From Siphonodentalium dalli (lineage: Eukaryota > Mollusca > Scaphopoda > Gadilida > Siphonodentaliidae), in assembly GCA_032622095.1 (NCBI GenBank), contig CP136061.1, positions 168,707,107-168,771,106 on the forward strand: 64,000 nt of DNA, in the 5' to 3' direction. This document shows, piece after piece, positions 22,598 through 32,479 of the stretch. The stretch's first letter is position 1; every line of letters starts with the position of its first letter. Made by a program: the position numbers and the translations under genes. Under the pieces are notes generated by a model, which was given only the letters and a program-made list of their open reading frames with translations, did no database searches and was not told the origin of the DNA.

Positions 22598-23814
22598 ATG
22601 TTTACCCATACCATGTATGGTAAACATAGTGTCGTTGTCCGGATTGACCACTCGTCGTTCGTCCGTCCGTCCGTCCGTCTGGCCGTCCGTCTGTCCGTCC
22701 GTCTGTCCGTCCGTCCGTAGACACTTTACGTGTAATGCGATAACTCAAACATTTTTTACCTGATCAAAACCAAATTTTGTATATGGGGTTTTCAGCCCAA
22801 AATACAGATCGAGTTCGAATATGGGTTTGATCCAACTTTTTTGTACAGAGTTATGGCCCTTTTTCGACTTAGAATTCACGCATTCTGCCATAACTCAAAC
22901 ATTTTTTATCTGATCGGAACCAAATTTGGTATGTGAGTTTCTCGGCCCAAAATACAGATCGAGTTCGAATATGGGTTTGATCCGATTAATTTTAAAGGAG
23001 TTATGACCCTTTTTCGAAAAAAAATTGAAAAATTGAATCGATTTAAAAAAAAAATTATTTTTAACTTTTATAATAATAATAAAAAAAATGTCATTGACAT
23101 TGTCATTTGTTTTCATTTAGATATTGATGATTATGATAAAAAGATTTCCAATGTGTCCCTTTAATTTTTTTAAATAAGTTAAAAAAAATTTAAAAACTAA
23201 CACCATTATAACTCTGCCAAGGGTACCCCGAATCACCACACCAAATTTGATTAAATCGGTCCAAAATCTTGTGTTATGTACTGGTAAATCTGTTTGGAGC
23301 AACATTAAATCCAATTCACCAATTGCCTTTGGACTTATGCCAATGTGCAAATAATCTGATACATAAGGCTATGGCATCTAATTTAAAATAAAGATTCAAC
23401 AATAAACATCACATGCTATTAACAGTAGACATGGACATCTGTGCTGCTATATAATTGATATTAATGGGTCAGTGGTGAGATTGCTTATCTGTATACTAGG
23501 ACACATTATTATTGTAAACTTAAATTGGACTCTCTTAACCCAAGTATTCCATGTCCAGGTCACACCTACACATTTAACCCATGGGCTTGCTGGCTGTGGC
23601 GGTTTAGCATTACAGATTCTGTACCAGTGCATTCTCTTATATAAATGCCAGTGACCCATAAATTCCAATAATTTGTGTTATGTACATTTGTCTATAATAG
23701 TACATAACAGTATACTCTATAATTGAACACCAAAACTCTCATTTATCCGATCATATTAAATTTTTATCGCCAAGGGATGGGTTAACATCTGCCGATCGTG
23801 ATCGGCCTCTCGTT
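22598..23814 (+). mobile_element. Helentron/HINE-like element, family 1, copy B
   Basis: Same termini as copy A: ATGTTTACCCATACC palindrome with a shortened centre, a long GTCC/GTCT tract (22658-22719), two ATAACTCAAAC...GAGTTATGGCCC monomers, a T/A-rich middle, then GGGATGGGTTAACATC, the hairpin GCCGATCGTGATCGGC and CTCTCGTT. The interior from 23030 on matches copy C closely but lacks two blocks present there. It also holds a possible nested short repeat at about 23463-23662 with TGGGTCAGTGG / CCAGTGACCCA ends. Inserted in a T-run near the right end of the inverted TIR element. Confidence 0.7.
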
Positions 23815-23848
23815 TTTCATGTATGCGAAAGAGATTTGACATTCTCCC

Positions 23849-24398
23849 TAACATGACTCCCAACAATTCGCAATTATGTCATTTGGGTTTCGCAAAGCCA
23901 CAGAGCATCAAAGAAACGTACCCTGCTGTCTACGACGGAAATGTCAATCCAAAATTTTAGTCGACCGTGATTCTAAAAGAACGTGCAGCTCTAAAATACT
24001 TTCTTAAAATTAAATAATTTGAATCAACAGTCACAAAGACATTTTCTGAGTGATCTGATGATAATATACTGCTGCTATACTTTCATTATGTTATCATATC
24101 GGTATATTCTTGGTAAATTTATATGGATGCAATCAACATCTTTTTTTGGCCGTATAAAATTGTAAGTGGCCGAACAACATACTGGATAATTTCGCTGTAA
24201 TTTGGTATAAGACAAACCTCAGGAATTTATAAACAAAGCCTTAAGCTTATCCATTGGTAATTCTGTCGGCTATTTGATTGAGTGTCATTGGTAATTTTAC
24301 CGGTAATTTTCTTCTATCGGTAATTGATCTTGCATCTATTATTAAACCCTCATTTTCCAATTAGTATTACAACCGGCAATACCTCTACAGCCATTAAT
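23849..24398. other. Intron, nothing recognised
   Basis: Begins with the TAA flanking the TIR element. Contains GGTAATT repeats (24255-24320) of low complexity. No gene or named element seen. Confidence 0.4.
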
Positions 24399-25145
24399 AG
24401 CTAAACTTTGAGCTATTGCCATGGATTGGTATCCGTGGTCAACGTGTGCGTCCATCAACAATTTCCATTAGCACGGGCTGCAGGTTGTATCTTTGGTTTG
24501 ATCATTATGAAATTTGTCACGGCTGTTGACATTGACATGTAGATGTGAACGAGTCATTTTGGGGTCATTTGGCAAAAAAACTTGGACGCCAGCAGCCATC
24601 TTGAATTTCAAAATTAAATCCGTTAGCACGGGCTACAGACCAGACTATTCATCTGATCATCATGAAATTTGTCATGGCTGTTGACATTGACATGTAGATG
24701 GGAATGAGTCATTTTGGGGTTATCTGGCACAAAAACATGGCCAGCGGCCATTTTGGATTTAAAAATTCAATCCATTATCATGGGCTACAGGCCGGACTGT
24801 TCGTCTGATCATTATGAAATTTGTCATGGATGTTAATATTGACATGTAGATGGGAACGAGTCATTTTGGGGCCACAGAACATGGCCACCGACAGCCATCT
24901 TGGATTTCAATCTTTGTATGACTATATCCTTTGGCATGGGCTACAGGTCGTACCTTTGCTCAGATCATTATGACTGTTGACATTGATATGTAGATAGGAA
25001 TCATTTTGGGGTCATTCGGCAAAAAAACATTGCTGCCAGCAGCCATCTTGGATTTCAAAATTTATCCATTAGCACGGGCTAGAGGCTGGAGTGTTCACCT
25101 GATCATCATGAAATTTGTCATGGCTGTTGACATTGACATGTAGAA
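24399..25145 (+). repeat. AGCTCAAC satellite family, short copy
   Basis: Starts AGCTAAACTTTGAGCTATTG and carries about four diverged 166-bp monomers (GCACGGGCTAC, GATCATCATGAAATTTGTCA, ACATGTAGATGGGAACGAG, TTTTGGGGTCATT). The 3' terminus is not seen; the copy stops about 90 bp before the exon at 25236. Confidence 0.7.
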
Positions 25146-25235
25146 GGAGGCCCTTTGTTTTGTAAAACCATCAAATTTAGAAAGATCAGTTTCAGTTCCT
25201 TTGCCAGACTATTAATATTACGAATTCAAGCTCAG

Positions 25236-25540
25236 CTGTTGAGATGGATCATAATTTGCCTTTGGCTAGCTTGAGCATGGAGATCAAATTTACAATGTCA
25301 ACATCTAGAATAATCTTTACAGATAACATTATAGAGGATGCTGTACCGATATCTACACTGTTATCTTCAATTGACGATGCAACCAATAGTGGCAAGATAA
25401 ATATGAATGAAATTCATATCCCCATTGTTGAAAAGAGTAGAAAATCAACTCACGGTGAAGTTGCCAGTGATTGTGAAGAGAAATATCATCCACAACTGGT
25501 TAAGTTGAAGAGAATGAATTCTTTTGATGGAACAAAACAG
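25236..25540 (+). CDS. CNKSR-like gene, third visible exon
   Basis: 305-nt exon: acceptor GAATTCAAGCTCAG, donor AAACAG|GTAAAG. Two opening bases (CT) complete the codon begun by the G left at 13020; an alternative acceptor 5 bases earlier would break the frame. The peptide begins AVEMDHNLPLASLSMEIKF, continues with IIFTDNIIEDAVPISTLLSS, then a polar stretch ending KLKRMNSFDGTKQ. No catalytic or named domain is visible; it is consistent with the long disordered linker between the PDZ and PH domains. It ends in phase 0. Membership in the CNKSR-like gene rests on strand, splice sites and phase rather than on sequence similarity. Confidence 0.65.
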
Positions 25541-25556
25541 GTAAAGTATAATGAAT

Positions 25557-25800
25557 CTTTGAGCTATTACCATAGGTTTGTCGTCCATTGTCTCTGTGTG
25601 TGTGTCCTTCAACATTTTCCTTTGGCACACCTACAGGCCACATCCCTCATCCGATCGTCACCAAACTTCATAGGGATCTCTTCAGGTGACCCATGTATGG
25701 GTGCTTTAATACCAGTTGAAAAACATGGTACACAAATTTTTTCCGCTAAAGGAAGCTGTTCACACTGAAGTATATGGATATATGTCCTGCTTTGTAAAAC
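25557..25800 (+). repeat. AGCTCAAC-family fragment downstream of exon 3
   Basis: TTTGAGCTATTACCATAGGT, a GTGTGTGTGT tract and CACCAAACTTCATAGGGATC reproduce the start of the satellite element; the close TGCTTTGTAAAACCACAG parallels 25153-25170 before the exon. The downstream extension of the exon reading frame is within this repeat and is not coding. Confidence 0.5.
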
Positions 25801-25990
25801 CACAGTAGGAAAGGGGTTGACTTTTTGGTTGCCTCCCGACGTATAATGTGCTTGCTCGATTAGTCACGCATGAATGCTCACATTATAAACGGCTGTACTC
25901 CATTGAATTGTCTCAGTTTTATTTCTACTGCGTAGCCACCGGGATGTCTAAGGGAGTATCTTTCTGAATTTCGAGTTTCACCCAACTCAA

Positions 25991-26484
25991 CAATGGGAGA
26001 TAAATACATCGCGATTTAACAATGTTTATGATACTCCCCGAAGTCATGATTGAATACTCTCCGATTGTCAGAGAGTCTGCATGGCAAACTATCAAAAGGT
26101 CAAACTATGTTTACGTTCATATGCAGATGAGCATCTATTTATACCAACGAGCGTACATTAGAAAGACAACAGTAGGTTCCACTAGATTTGCATAAAACGG
26201 TATCAAGATTCCCAAGACTCGTGCTAAATACCGTAATTGAGAATAGACAGTTTCTGCATCACCAACCAAGATATCAATAGAACTAATGAAATCACGGCAC
26301 TCCGTAGTGACGTCATGAAATATATATCAAGAACCAATAGAATCCTGATTTTAGCTTAATGATGTCATTACTTCATGAGCACTTTTACAAATATGGAATA
26401 TCGCATATTCTCTTTGTCTCAGAATAGCATCAACATCCATTTTTTTAACAAACTCAAACAACATTAAATTGCTCATAATTTATT
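25991..26484. repeat. Approximately 500-bp dispersed repeat, copy 1
   Basis: About 95% alike by eye to 39631-40148, from ATGGGAGATAAATACATCGC to CATAATTTATT. Includes TGACGTCATGAAATATATAT and TGATGTCATTACTTCATGAG, which form short inverted motifs. Non-coding. The superfamily is unknown. Confidence 0.8.
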
Positions 26485-26958
26485 AATAATTATACCCCCA
26501 CTTGCGAAGAAAATGGGGGGTATACTGGATTGACTGCGTCTGTCCATCACACTTTCTCCCTCCGTGCGTCCGTCCGTCCGACCTCATAACTCGAACAACT
26601 ATGAACCGATTTGAATAATTTTTTGTATGCAATCTCCTTAGGACTGCCTCTCCGCATGATGCTAATTGCGGTCCGACTTTCTTTTTTTAAGTTACGCCTT
26701 ACTTTTTTATTTATTTTGACTTTTTGTGTGAATCTCAAATGAGTTCGAAAATAAGCTTTGTCCAAATTTTTTCCCTGGAGTTTGGTTTGACTGACGAAAC
26801 ACTCAACAAAGGCCATCTTAGATGTTAAGGTTGCGTTTCATTTTCTACCCTTTTTTGGGTTTCTGCAATCTATCGAACAAATGTGAACCAATTTGAATAT
26901 TTTTTTCTGTACAAGCTTCTTGCGACATCATATCGATATTATTAATCCAAATTTTTCT

Positions 26959-29279
26959 TTAACCCTTTAGCGTTCAGAGAGCCCCAGAGCGCCCGGCCGC
27001 GTAACGTCCAGAAAGCCCCAGAGCGCCCGGAGTTTTTGGATTTTTTTCGGTCACAGTTTACAACAAAAATATTGCATTATAACACAACAAAATGATCTTA
27101 TTTTTAATGTAAACAATAACATGGATGTTACATTATTAATATTAATGTTTTTGTTGGGTTTTGTGGTAGATTTTGTACAATTTAATCGACATTTCATAAT
27201 AAAATCGTAATAAAACGAAAACTGCGTCGTCGCGGTGCTATTTTTCAAGTCGACTAAATCAATGTACTCGCAATTGTGATCTGTGTACAGCCATCTAATA
27301 TAGTTTTATTCTACAGATTTTTATTTACAAACTTTATTTTTATTTCTAATAGAATATTTATTTGACTTCTTTATGTTTTTGAGCTATTAATAATATGCAA
27401 CTGAATTAAAAAGACCAATATCATGATTTGACCAGCGAAGCAAATACAGTTCCGAGTCAACTCCAAGACACCTGCACTGTTGCAGTGTTGGTGTTACTAA
27501 GGACGCCGTGTTGTTCTAACTATTTTGGCCCTAGAAATGTTATCAAATAAAACTGTCATTTGATTTGATTTTTTCCCTCATTCATCACAATATCATATGA
27601 ATAATATTTAATTTAATACAACGAGTGAGCAATTTTGAGAATTCAATAAAGTTTTGATCGGAAAGTTCGACAACATTTTCGATTTTCTCTTCAATTACAC
27701 GTCCCAACGTCATGCCAATTCAGCCCAATATTGTGGGCACGGGGATTGCCTGGATTAGTACCCAAATAAATGATGTTGTTAAAGCGCATTGACAAATACA
27801 TAATCTTGAGTATATTCTCCACACTATAATCGACAAATACAAAGGAATGGACACATGATTCAATCCAAATAGTTTATTTAAAAAACACTCCCGCCAAGAA
27901 ACCCCCACTGATGACGTGCGCAAAAAATATGTACCTACAGTAAACACGTGTTGTTGGAAATTGGGGCGCACAATGGGGACTGTCATTTATCATTGCTATA
28001 ACTCATAAATGACATTCATTGCAAATTCAAACAGAATATATCTTAGATTTAGTATTAGTATCAATTGACCATTTATCGAATGTTGTCATTGAACTTATTG
28101 ATCAGCTGATGACGATGAAAAAATATAGGAACCTTGTCGACGTCAAAGCAGAAATGATAAAATACTGTAGCACAAATTTATGTGCATCGGCCGTTTTGTT
28201 CTCTCGTTTGATTAATAAAATTATTATTCTGCGCGCATTGACAATTACATAATCTTGAGTATATTCTCCACAATGTAATCTAAAAATACAAAGGAATGGA
28301 CACACGATTCAATCCAAATGGTTTATTTAAAAAACACTCGCGCCAAGGAACGCCCACTGATAACGAGAGCAGAAATTTGTACCTGCGAACACGTGATGTT
28401 GGCATGTGGGGCGCACAATGGGGATTGTCATTTATCATGGCTATAACTATTAGCCATTCGGTAATAAATAAATGACATTCATTGCAAATTCAAACATAAT
28501 ATATCTTCGATTTAGTGTTAGTATCAATTGACCATTTATTGAGTGTTGCCATTGAACTTATTGATCAGCTGATGACGATGAAAACATCTCGGAACCTTGC
28601 CAACGTCAGCGCAACAATGATAAAATACTGTATAGCACAAATGTGCATCTATCGGCTGTTTTGTTCTCTCGTTTGATTAATAAAATTATTATTCTCCGCG
28701 CATTAACACTGCCAAATACTCAAGTAAATTGGCCATATCATGATGTGAAAAATCAAAGAAATGACATTGTATAACATTAGATACTTTTATTTGAACACAA
28801 GAGTTCACGAGACAAACGCGGCTATTTTTAAATTGAAAGTGCGCAAATCAATTCTGAATTGTGCTGCATTTACCGCGAATTACTTATCGGCACTGTCTTG
28901 TCATTTTATATTGAATATGATTGCTCAAAATTTCACTAAGAGAAAGCACTTTTCTCGATCGTAAGATACAATGTAGGCACGAAAGAATTGTTTAATTTAT
29001 TAATTGCACAAGATATGTGCGGTGCGAATGTATTGACTGCAATGTCAAGGTGAAAAACCGGTGCGCCAAATTGAAGTAAAAAAAAAAACACGTGCGTTGT
29101 AATCGATGGCACAATGTTTGGACTAATAATGCAGTCAATTGTAACTGATGAACATAATTTCATAAATCAAGAGCCACATAACATTTAGTAATAATACATG
29201 TTTTTCACCAAAAACTTTGACGTCACCAGAAAGTTCTGTTGGCTGACGTTAGTCATATTACTGTTGGGTAAAGGGTTAA
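26959..29279. mobile_element. piggyBac-like non-autonomous element nested in family 2 element
   Basis: TTAA-bounded: left TTAACCCTTTAGCGTTCAGA, right GGGTAAAGGGTTAA. The shared inverted terminus is only about 11-12 bp. The left end has a tandem AGAGCCCCAGAGCGCCCGG / GAAAGCCCCAGAGCGCCCGG pair, a GC-rich island in AT-rich sequence. No transposase frame is seen; the interior includes a tandem duplication of about 455 bp. Confidence 0.65.
27775..28690. repeat. Tandem duplication, two units of about 455 bp
   Basis: GCGCATTGACAAATACATAA ... TCGTTTGATTAATAAAATTA occurs at about 27783-28230 and again at 28233-28690 with scattered substitutions and small indels, including ATCAGCTGATGACGATGAAAA in both. 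Open frames within it are not conserved between units, so the unit is non-coding. Confidence 0.75.
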
Positions 29280-29482
29280 AGTTAAAAATCTTTTTTGTTG
29301 GGTTTATGGATAATGCTGGTTGAATTTGCCATGGTGGGGGTATGCTAGCACGCGAGTGCACACCTCTTGTTAATCTAGTAGTGCTACACATAGACTCTGC
29401 GGCGGACACTCTATATTTTATTCGAATTTCGGTGAAATTCCGGGACTGACGAGATGTTTGTTGCCAATTTTGGAGTTCTGCT

Positions 29483-30822
29483 ATGGGAAAAGCGAAAACA
29501 AAAACAAACAATGGCCGCCGGGTTGCTGCAAATAAAAATTTGTCAAACTCGAGACGTTGGCGCTCGGCTGTACAGGATGCCAATGGTGACAATTCGGCCC
29601 ACAACCGTGACGAGACCAACCCGTTGGACTGTAGTCCAGAACCCAAAAATTGGACAACAGGGAAGTTGCGGTCCGAATTAATGAAGCACGGCATCCGGAC
29701 ACCCACAAGTTTAAACAAAATTAGAACTCGTGAAATTGTGGAATGCCAACATCAGCATCCAGCATATCAGGACGTAATTTTTTTAACTCGAATGGGAAAG
29801 CCAAGTCAGGGCCCAGTCACGTTGAATTCTGTATCTACATGTACTGGTACAAGGAGGCAGGCATAAAATTTTGATTTCAGTGCCAGTCATCAACCTCAAA
29901 TGATGACAGATAATTTGAATAAACTCATTCTACAACAGGAAGAATTAGAAATGCTGATTCAAAGGAATCAACAATACCTGGACGAGCAACATGCCCCCAC
30001 AAATATGCATGCGTCAACAGGTCACCAAACTATGATGCCATCTTATAGGCCCAGCGATCACTTGACTATAAACATTCCAGAATTTTCACATGGTGAGTCA
30101 AATTCACTCATGGGAACTCACGGTGTTCCATTGGCAAGCCTGCCAAGCATCGACCCTGACATAACTACTGGGCTTCGTTCCGACATTCTAGATGGCAAAG
30201 ATATGTTGATGCCTCCATTGGAAACAAAGAGCTCAGACAAGATACATGTATATGATGCAAGATTGTCAAAAAAACTCTCCTTACCAGAATTTATTCAAGC
30301 TTTCGGTAAATACCGAAATGTCATCTGTGAAGCAGAAATGAATTTGATGTATATTTACATGATATAGTGACAATTTCCTCGCAATATGGGGAAGCTTTTT
30401 ATGATTACCATACGTCATTTTCAGCAAAGGCTGCAGCCTGGATGGCATGGGGGACGAAGGTTGATTGGGCAGTTAGGGACAACAATTTGTTTTGTTCTAT
30501 TTTTACGAACAAATGAACATTGTCATGCCTAAATTGCTTTAGTCCACATCATAGCTCCAAATTTTGCCCAATCAATTCTTCATTCAAAGTGTCATCTGCG
30601 ACCAAGCCCAATCAATTTGAAGCCAATGGTAACCAAGCAATTTCAGGACAGCCCTTAGTCTGTCTCATGTTTAATTCTGTTCGAGGTTGCAGATTTGCCA
30701 CGGCATGTAGATATTCGCATCTTTGTAGCATATGCCGAGGCCCCCATGCCAAGACTGTCTACAGCCAGAAGTCAACTAAGCCAAATTTTCCTAAATCTAA
30801 ATTTTCCTTTTCTCGCAAATGA
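29483..30822 (+). pseudogene. DIRS gag-like region with SAP-like segment and Cys/His fingers
   Basis: Three open segments in different frames. 29483-29866 is basic and has NWTTGKLRSELMKHGIRTP, resembling a SAP DNA-binding motif. 29900-30367 starts with a coiled-coil-like LNKLILQQEELEMLIQRNQQ and ends with LSLPEFIQAFGKYRNVI. After a frame break, YDYHTSFSAKAAAWMAWGTK and VDWAVRDNN (about 30400-30480) match the conserved C-terminal gag block of DIRS elements. 30520-30822 has CLNCFSPHHSSKFCP and CRFATACRYSHLCSICRGPH, Cys/His-rich nucleic-acid-binding motifs. Broken by frameshifts at about 29866 and 30367. Confidence 0.75.
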
Positions 30823-30915
30823 CTGGACTTCAAAAAAATTTCGTCAGAAGAATTTCACTTAATTCCACATTGCATTAAAACGCCAGTTAATGTTAATGTC
30901 TGACAAATTTTCTCA

Positions 30916-31929
30916 AAGCTCACCCCGACCGTCCATTTGTCGAGTACTTAATCGAGGGTTTCACAGACGGCTTCAATACTGGCATTAGTGAGGTTCCAAC
31001 AACGCCGTTAATCCTTCGCAATCTTCAGTCGGTAATACAAAACCCAGAGGCAGTCAACAAATTAATCAAGAAAGAACTGAATCAAGGCTTTATTTTCGGC
31101 CCTTTTATGAAGCCACCCTTTTCAAACTATAGGATTAACCCTATTGGCATTGCCGAATGTAAAATTTCCAAAAAACAGAGACTAATTGTCGACCTCTCTG
31201 CAACTCACAACTCGGAAACTCAGAAATCAATAAACTCTCTCATTGACAAGGAACATTGCTCTCTAACGTACGTCACAGTCGATCATGCCGTTCAAAAAAA
31301 AAATAATTCAAGAACTAGGGCCCTTTTGTAAGCTTTTTTCTACTGATATTGCGGCTGCTTTCAAATTGGTCCCTACTAAAAGAGAGTTATGGCCCCTATA
31401 TGGCATCGGCTGGAGAGACAAATTTTATTTTTACTCTCAATTGTGTTTTGGCAGTCGCAGCTCACCCAAGATCTTCGACTCACTATCTCAAGCGGTCTGT
31501 TGGATAGCATCAAATATATTTAATGTACCCAACAGTCTACACTACTTGGACGATTATCTGGTAGTCATACCCACCGATATAGATGCACATTCAATTTCCT
31601 CCACCTTCATGAACATATTCAATGAGCTAGGGATACCATTGGCTTCAGAAAAAACCGAGGGACCTACTTACTGTCTTAAATTCTTAGGTGTCATATTAGA
31701 CACTGAAAAGATGGAAAGTAGGTTACCTCAGGATAAGTTAACTAGGCTTCAGGATATGGTTGCTTCATTCTTGCATAGAAAAACATGTACCAAGCAAGAA
31801 ATGCTGAGTTTATTGGGTCATCTAGCTAAGGTAGTCGTTCCAGGTCGATCGTTCATTTCATATCTCATTGCATTATCGACGACATTATCCGAATTGAGAT
31901 TCCACATCACCATTTCGGCAGAATGTTGA
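30916..31929 (+). pseudogene. DIRS reverse transcriptase
   Basis: Reads FVEYLIEGFTDGFNTGIS, LIKKELNQGFIFGPF, KQRLIVDLSATHN and LTYVTVDHAV in one frame up to an A-run near 31290. It continues in the next frame with FSTDIAAAFKLVPTK (motif A Asp), LCFGSRSSPKIFD and the catalytic LHYLDDYLVVIP (about 31540). The order and wording match DIRS-order RTs. A stop (TGA) follows at 31927. The single frameshift at the homopolymer is the main lesion in this domain. Confidence 0.85.
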
Positions 31930-32460
31930 AAAGAATTAAAAATGTGGAACGAATTTCTGACAAATTGGAATAGGGTTTCCATCTTCCTAGATTCCCAAAC
32001 AATATCTTCCAATGACATTCATCTTTTCACAGATGCTAGTTCTATCCATGGAATTGGGGGGGTACTATAAGCCACACTGGTTTCAGTCAGCCTGGCCATC
32101 CGAATTAGATACTCAAGAATCCAAGGCGTGGTCAATGGCATTTTTGGAATTGTACCCAATAGTAGTAGCTGCAGTTCTATGGGGTCATATGTGGTGTAAC
32201 AGACGCTTGCTATTCGTGTGTGATAATGAAGCAACCGTCCAAATATTGAAAAAAGGAAAATCACCAATTCCAAATATCATGAAACTTATGAGGCGTCTCA
32301 CATTGTGCGCATTGCATCAGAATTTCATGTTCTATTCTTCTTACATTCCATCGCATGAGAATTGTATTGCTGACCGATTATCCCGTTGTAAATTCCAGGA
32401 GTTCCGACGGCTGGCACCAGAAGCCGACATCTACCCTCACAAGTGTCCACCCCCCTTCAG
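31930..32460 (+). pseudogene. DIRS RNase H region
   Basis: LFTDASSIHGIGG (first catalytic Asp, about 32023-32061) is in one frame. A G-run shifts to the frame starting near 32012, giving ESKAWSMAFLELYPIVVAA (catalytic Glu context), LLFVCDNEATVQILKKGKSP (second Asp) and YIPSHENCIADRLSRCKF (final Asp). All four acidic positions are recognisable, separated by one frameshift. Confidence 0.8.
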
Positions 32461-32479
32461 AGCTGATGATGGAATGAGT

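Larger units (their letters stand above)
19971..23848. mobile_element. TIR DNA transposon, inverted copy 2, interrupted
   Basis: Colinear with copy 1 on the opposite strand: 20030-21060 mirrors 18360-19410, and 22080-22560 mirrors 17150-17600. The right terminus GAGATTTGACATTCTCCC (ending 23848) is followed by TAA, matching the TTA target of copy 1. The left terminus near 19971 (GGACCATGTC) is degraded. A 1.2-kb Helentron-like element (22598-23814) splits the right end, leaving only 34 bp of the transposon beyond it. Non-coding. Confidence 0.65.
26491..29368 (+). mobile_element. Helentron/HINE-like family 2 element with nested insertion
   Basis: 5' terminus TATACCCCCACTTGCGAAGA followed by the complement TGGGGGGTATACTGG, then CTGTCCATC and GTCCGTCCGTCC tracts and AACTCGAACAACTATGAACC-type monomers. 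The 3' terminus near 29331-29368 has GGTGGGGGTATG (inverted copy of the 5' end), the hairpin GCACGCGAGTGC and ACACCTCTTG. The middle 2.3 kb is a piggyBac-like element (26959-29279). The native length without it would be about 0.56 kb, similar to the copy at 57753. Confidence 0.6.

Noticed and set aside
22658-22719. GTCC tract as a CRISPR-like array or telomeric repeat
   Set aside because: Simple tetranucleotide microsatellite within a Helentron-like element; no spacers, and not a telomere motif.
23447-23668. 73-codon minus frame, almost identical to 34118-34339
   Set aside because: Identical because both lie in copies B and C of the same Helentron-like element; no known domain, and absent from copy A.
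29185-29718. 177-codon minus-strand frame
   Set aside because: Antisense to the DIRS gag start; the plus-strand frame has SAP-like and downstream DIRS motifs, whereas this one has none.
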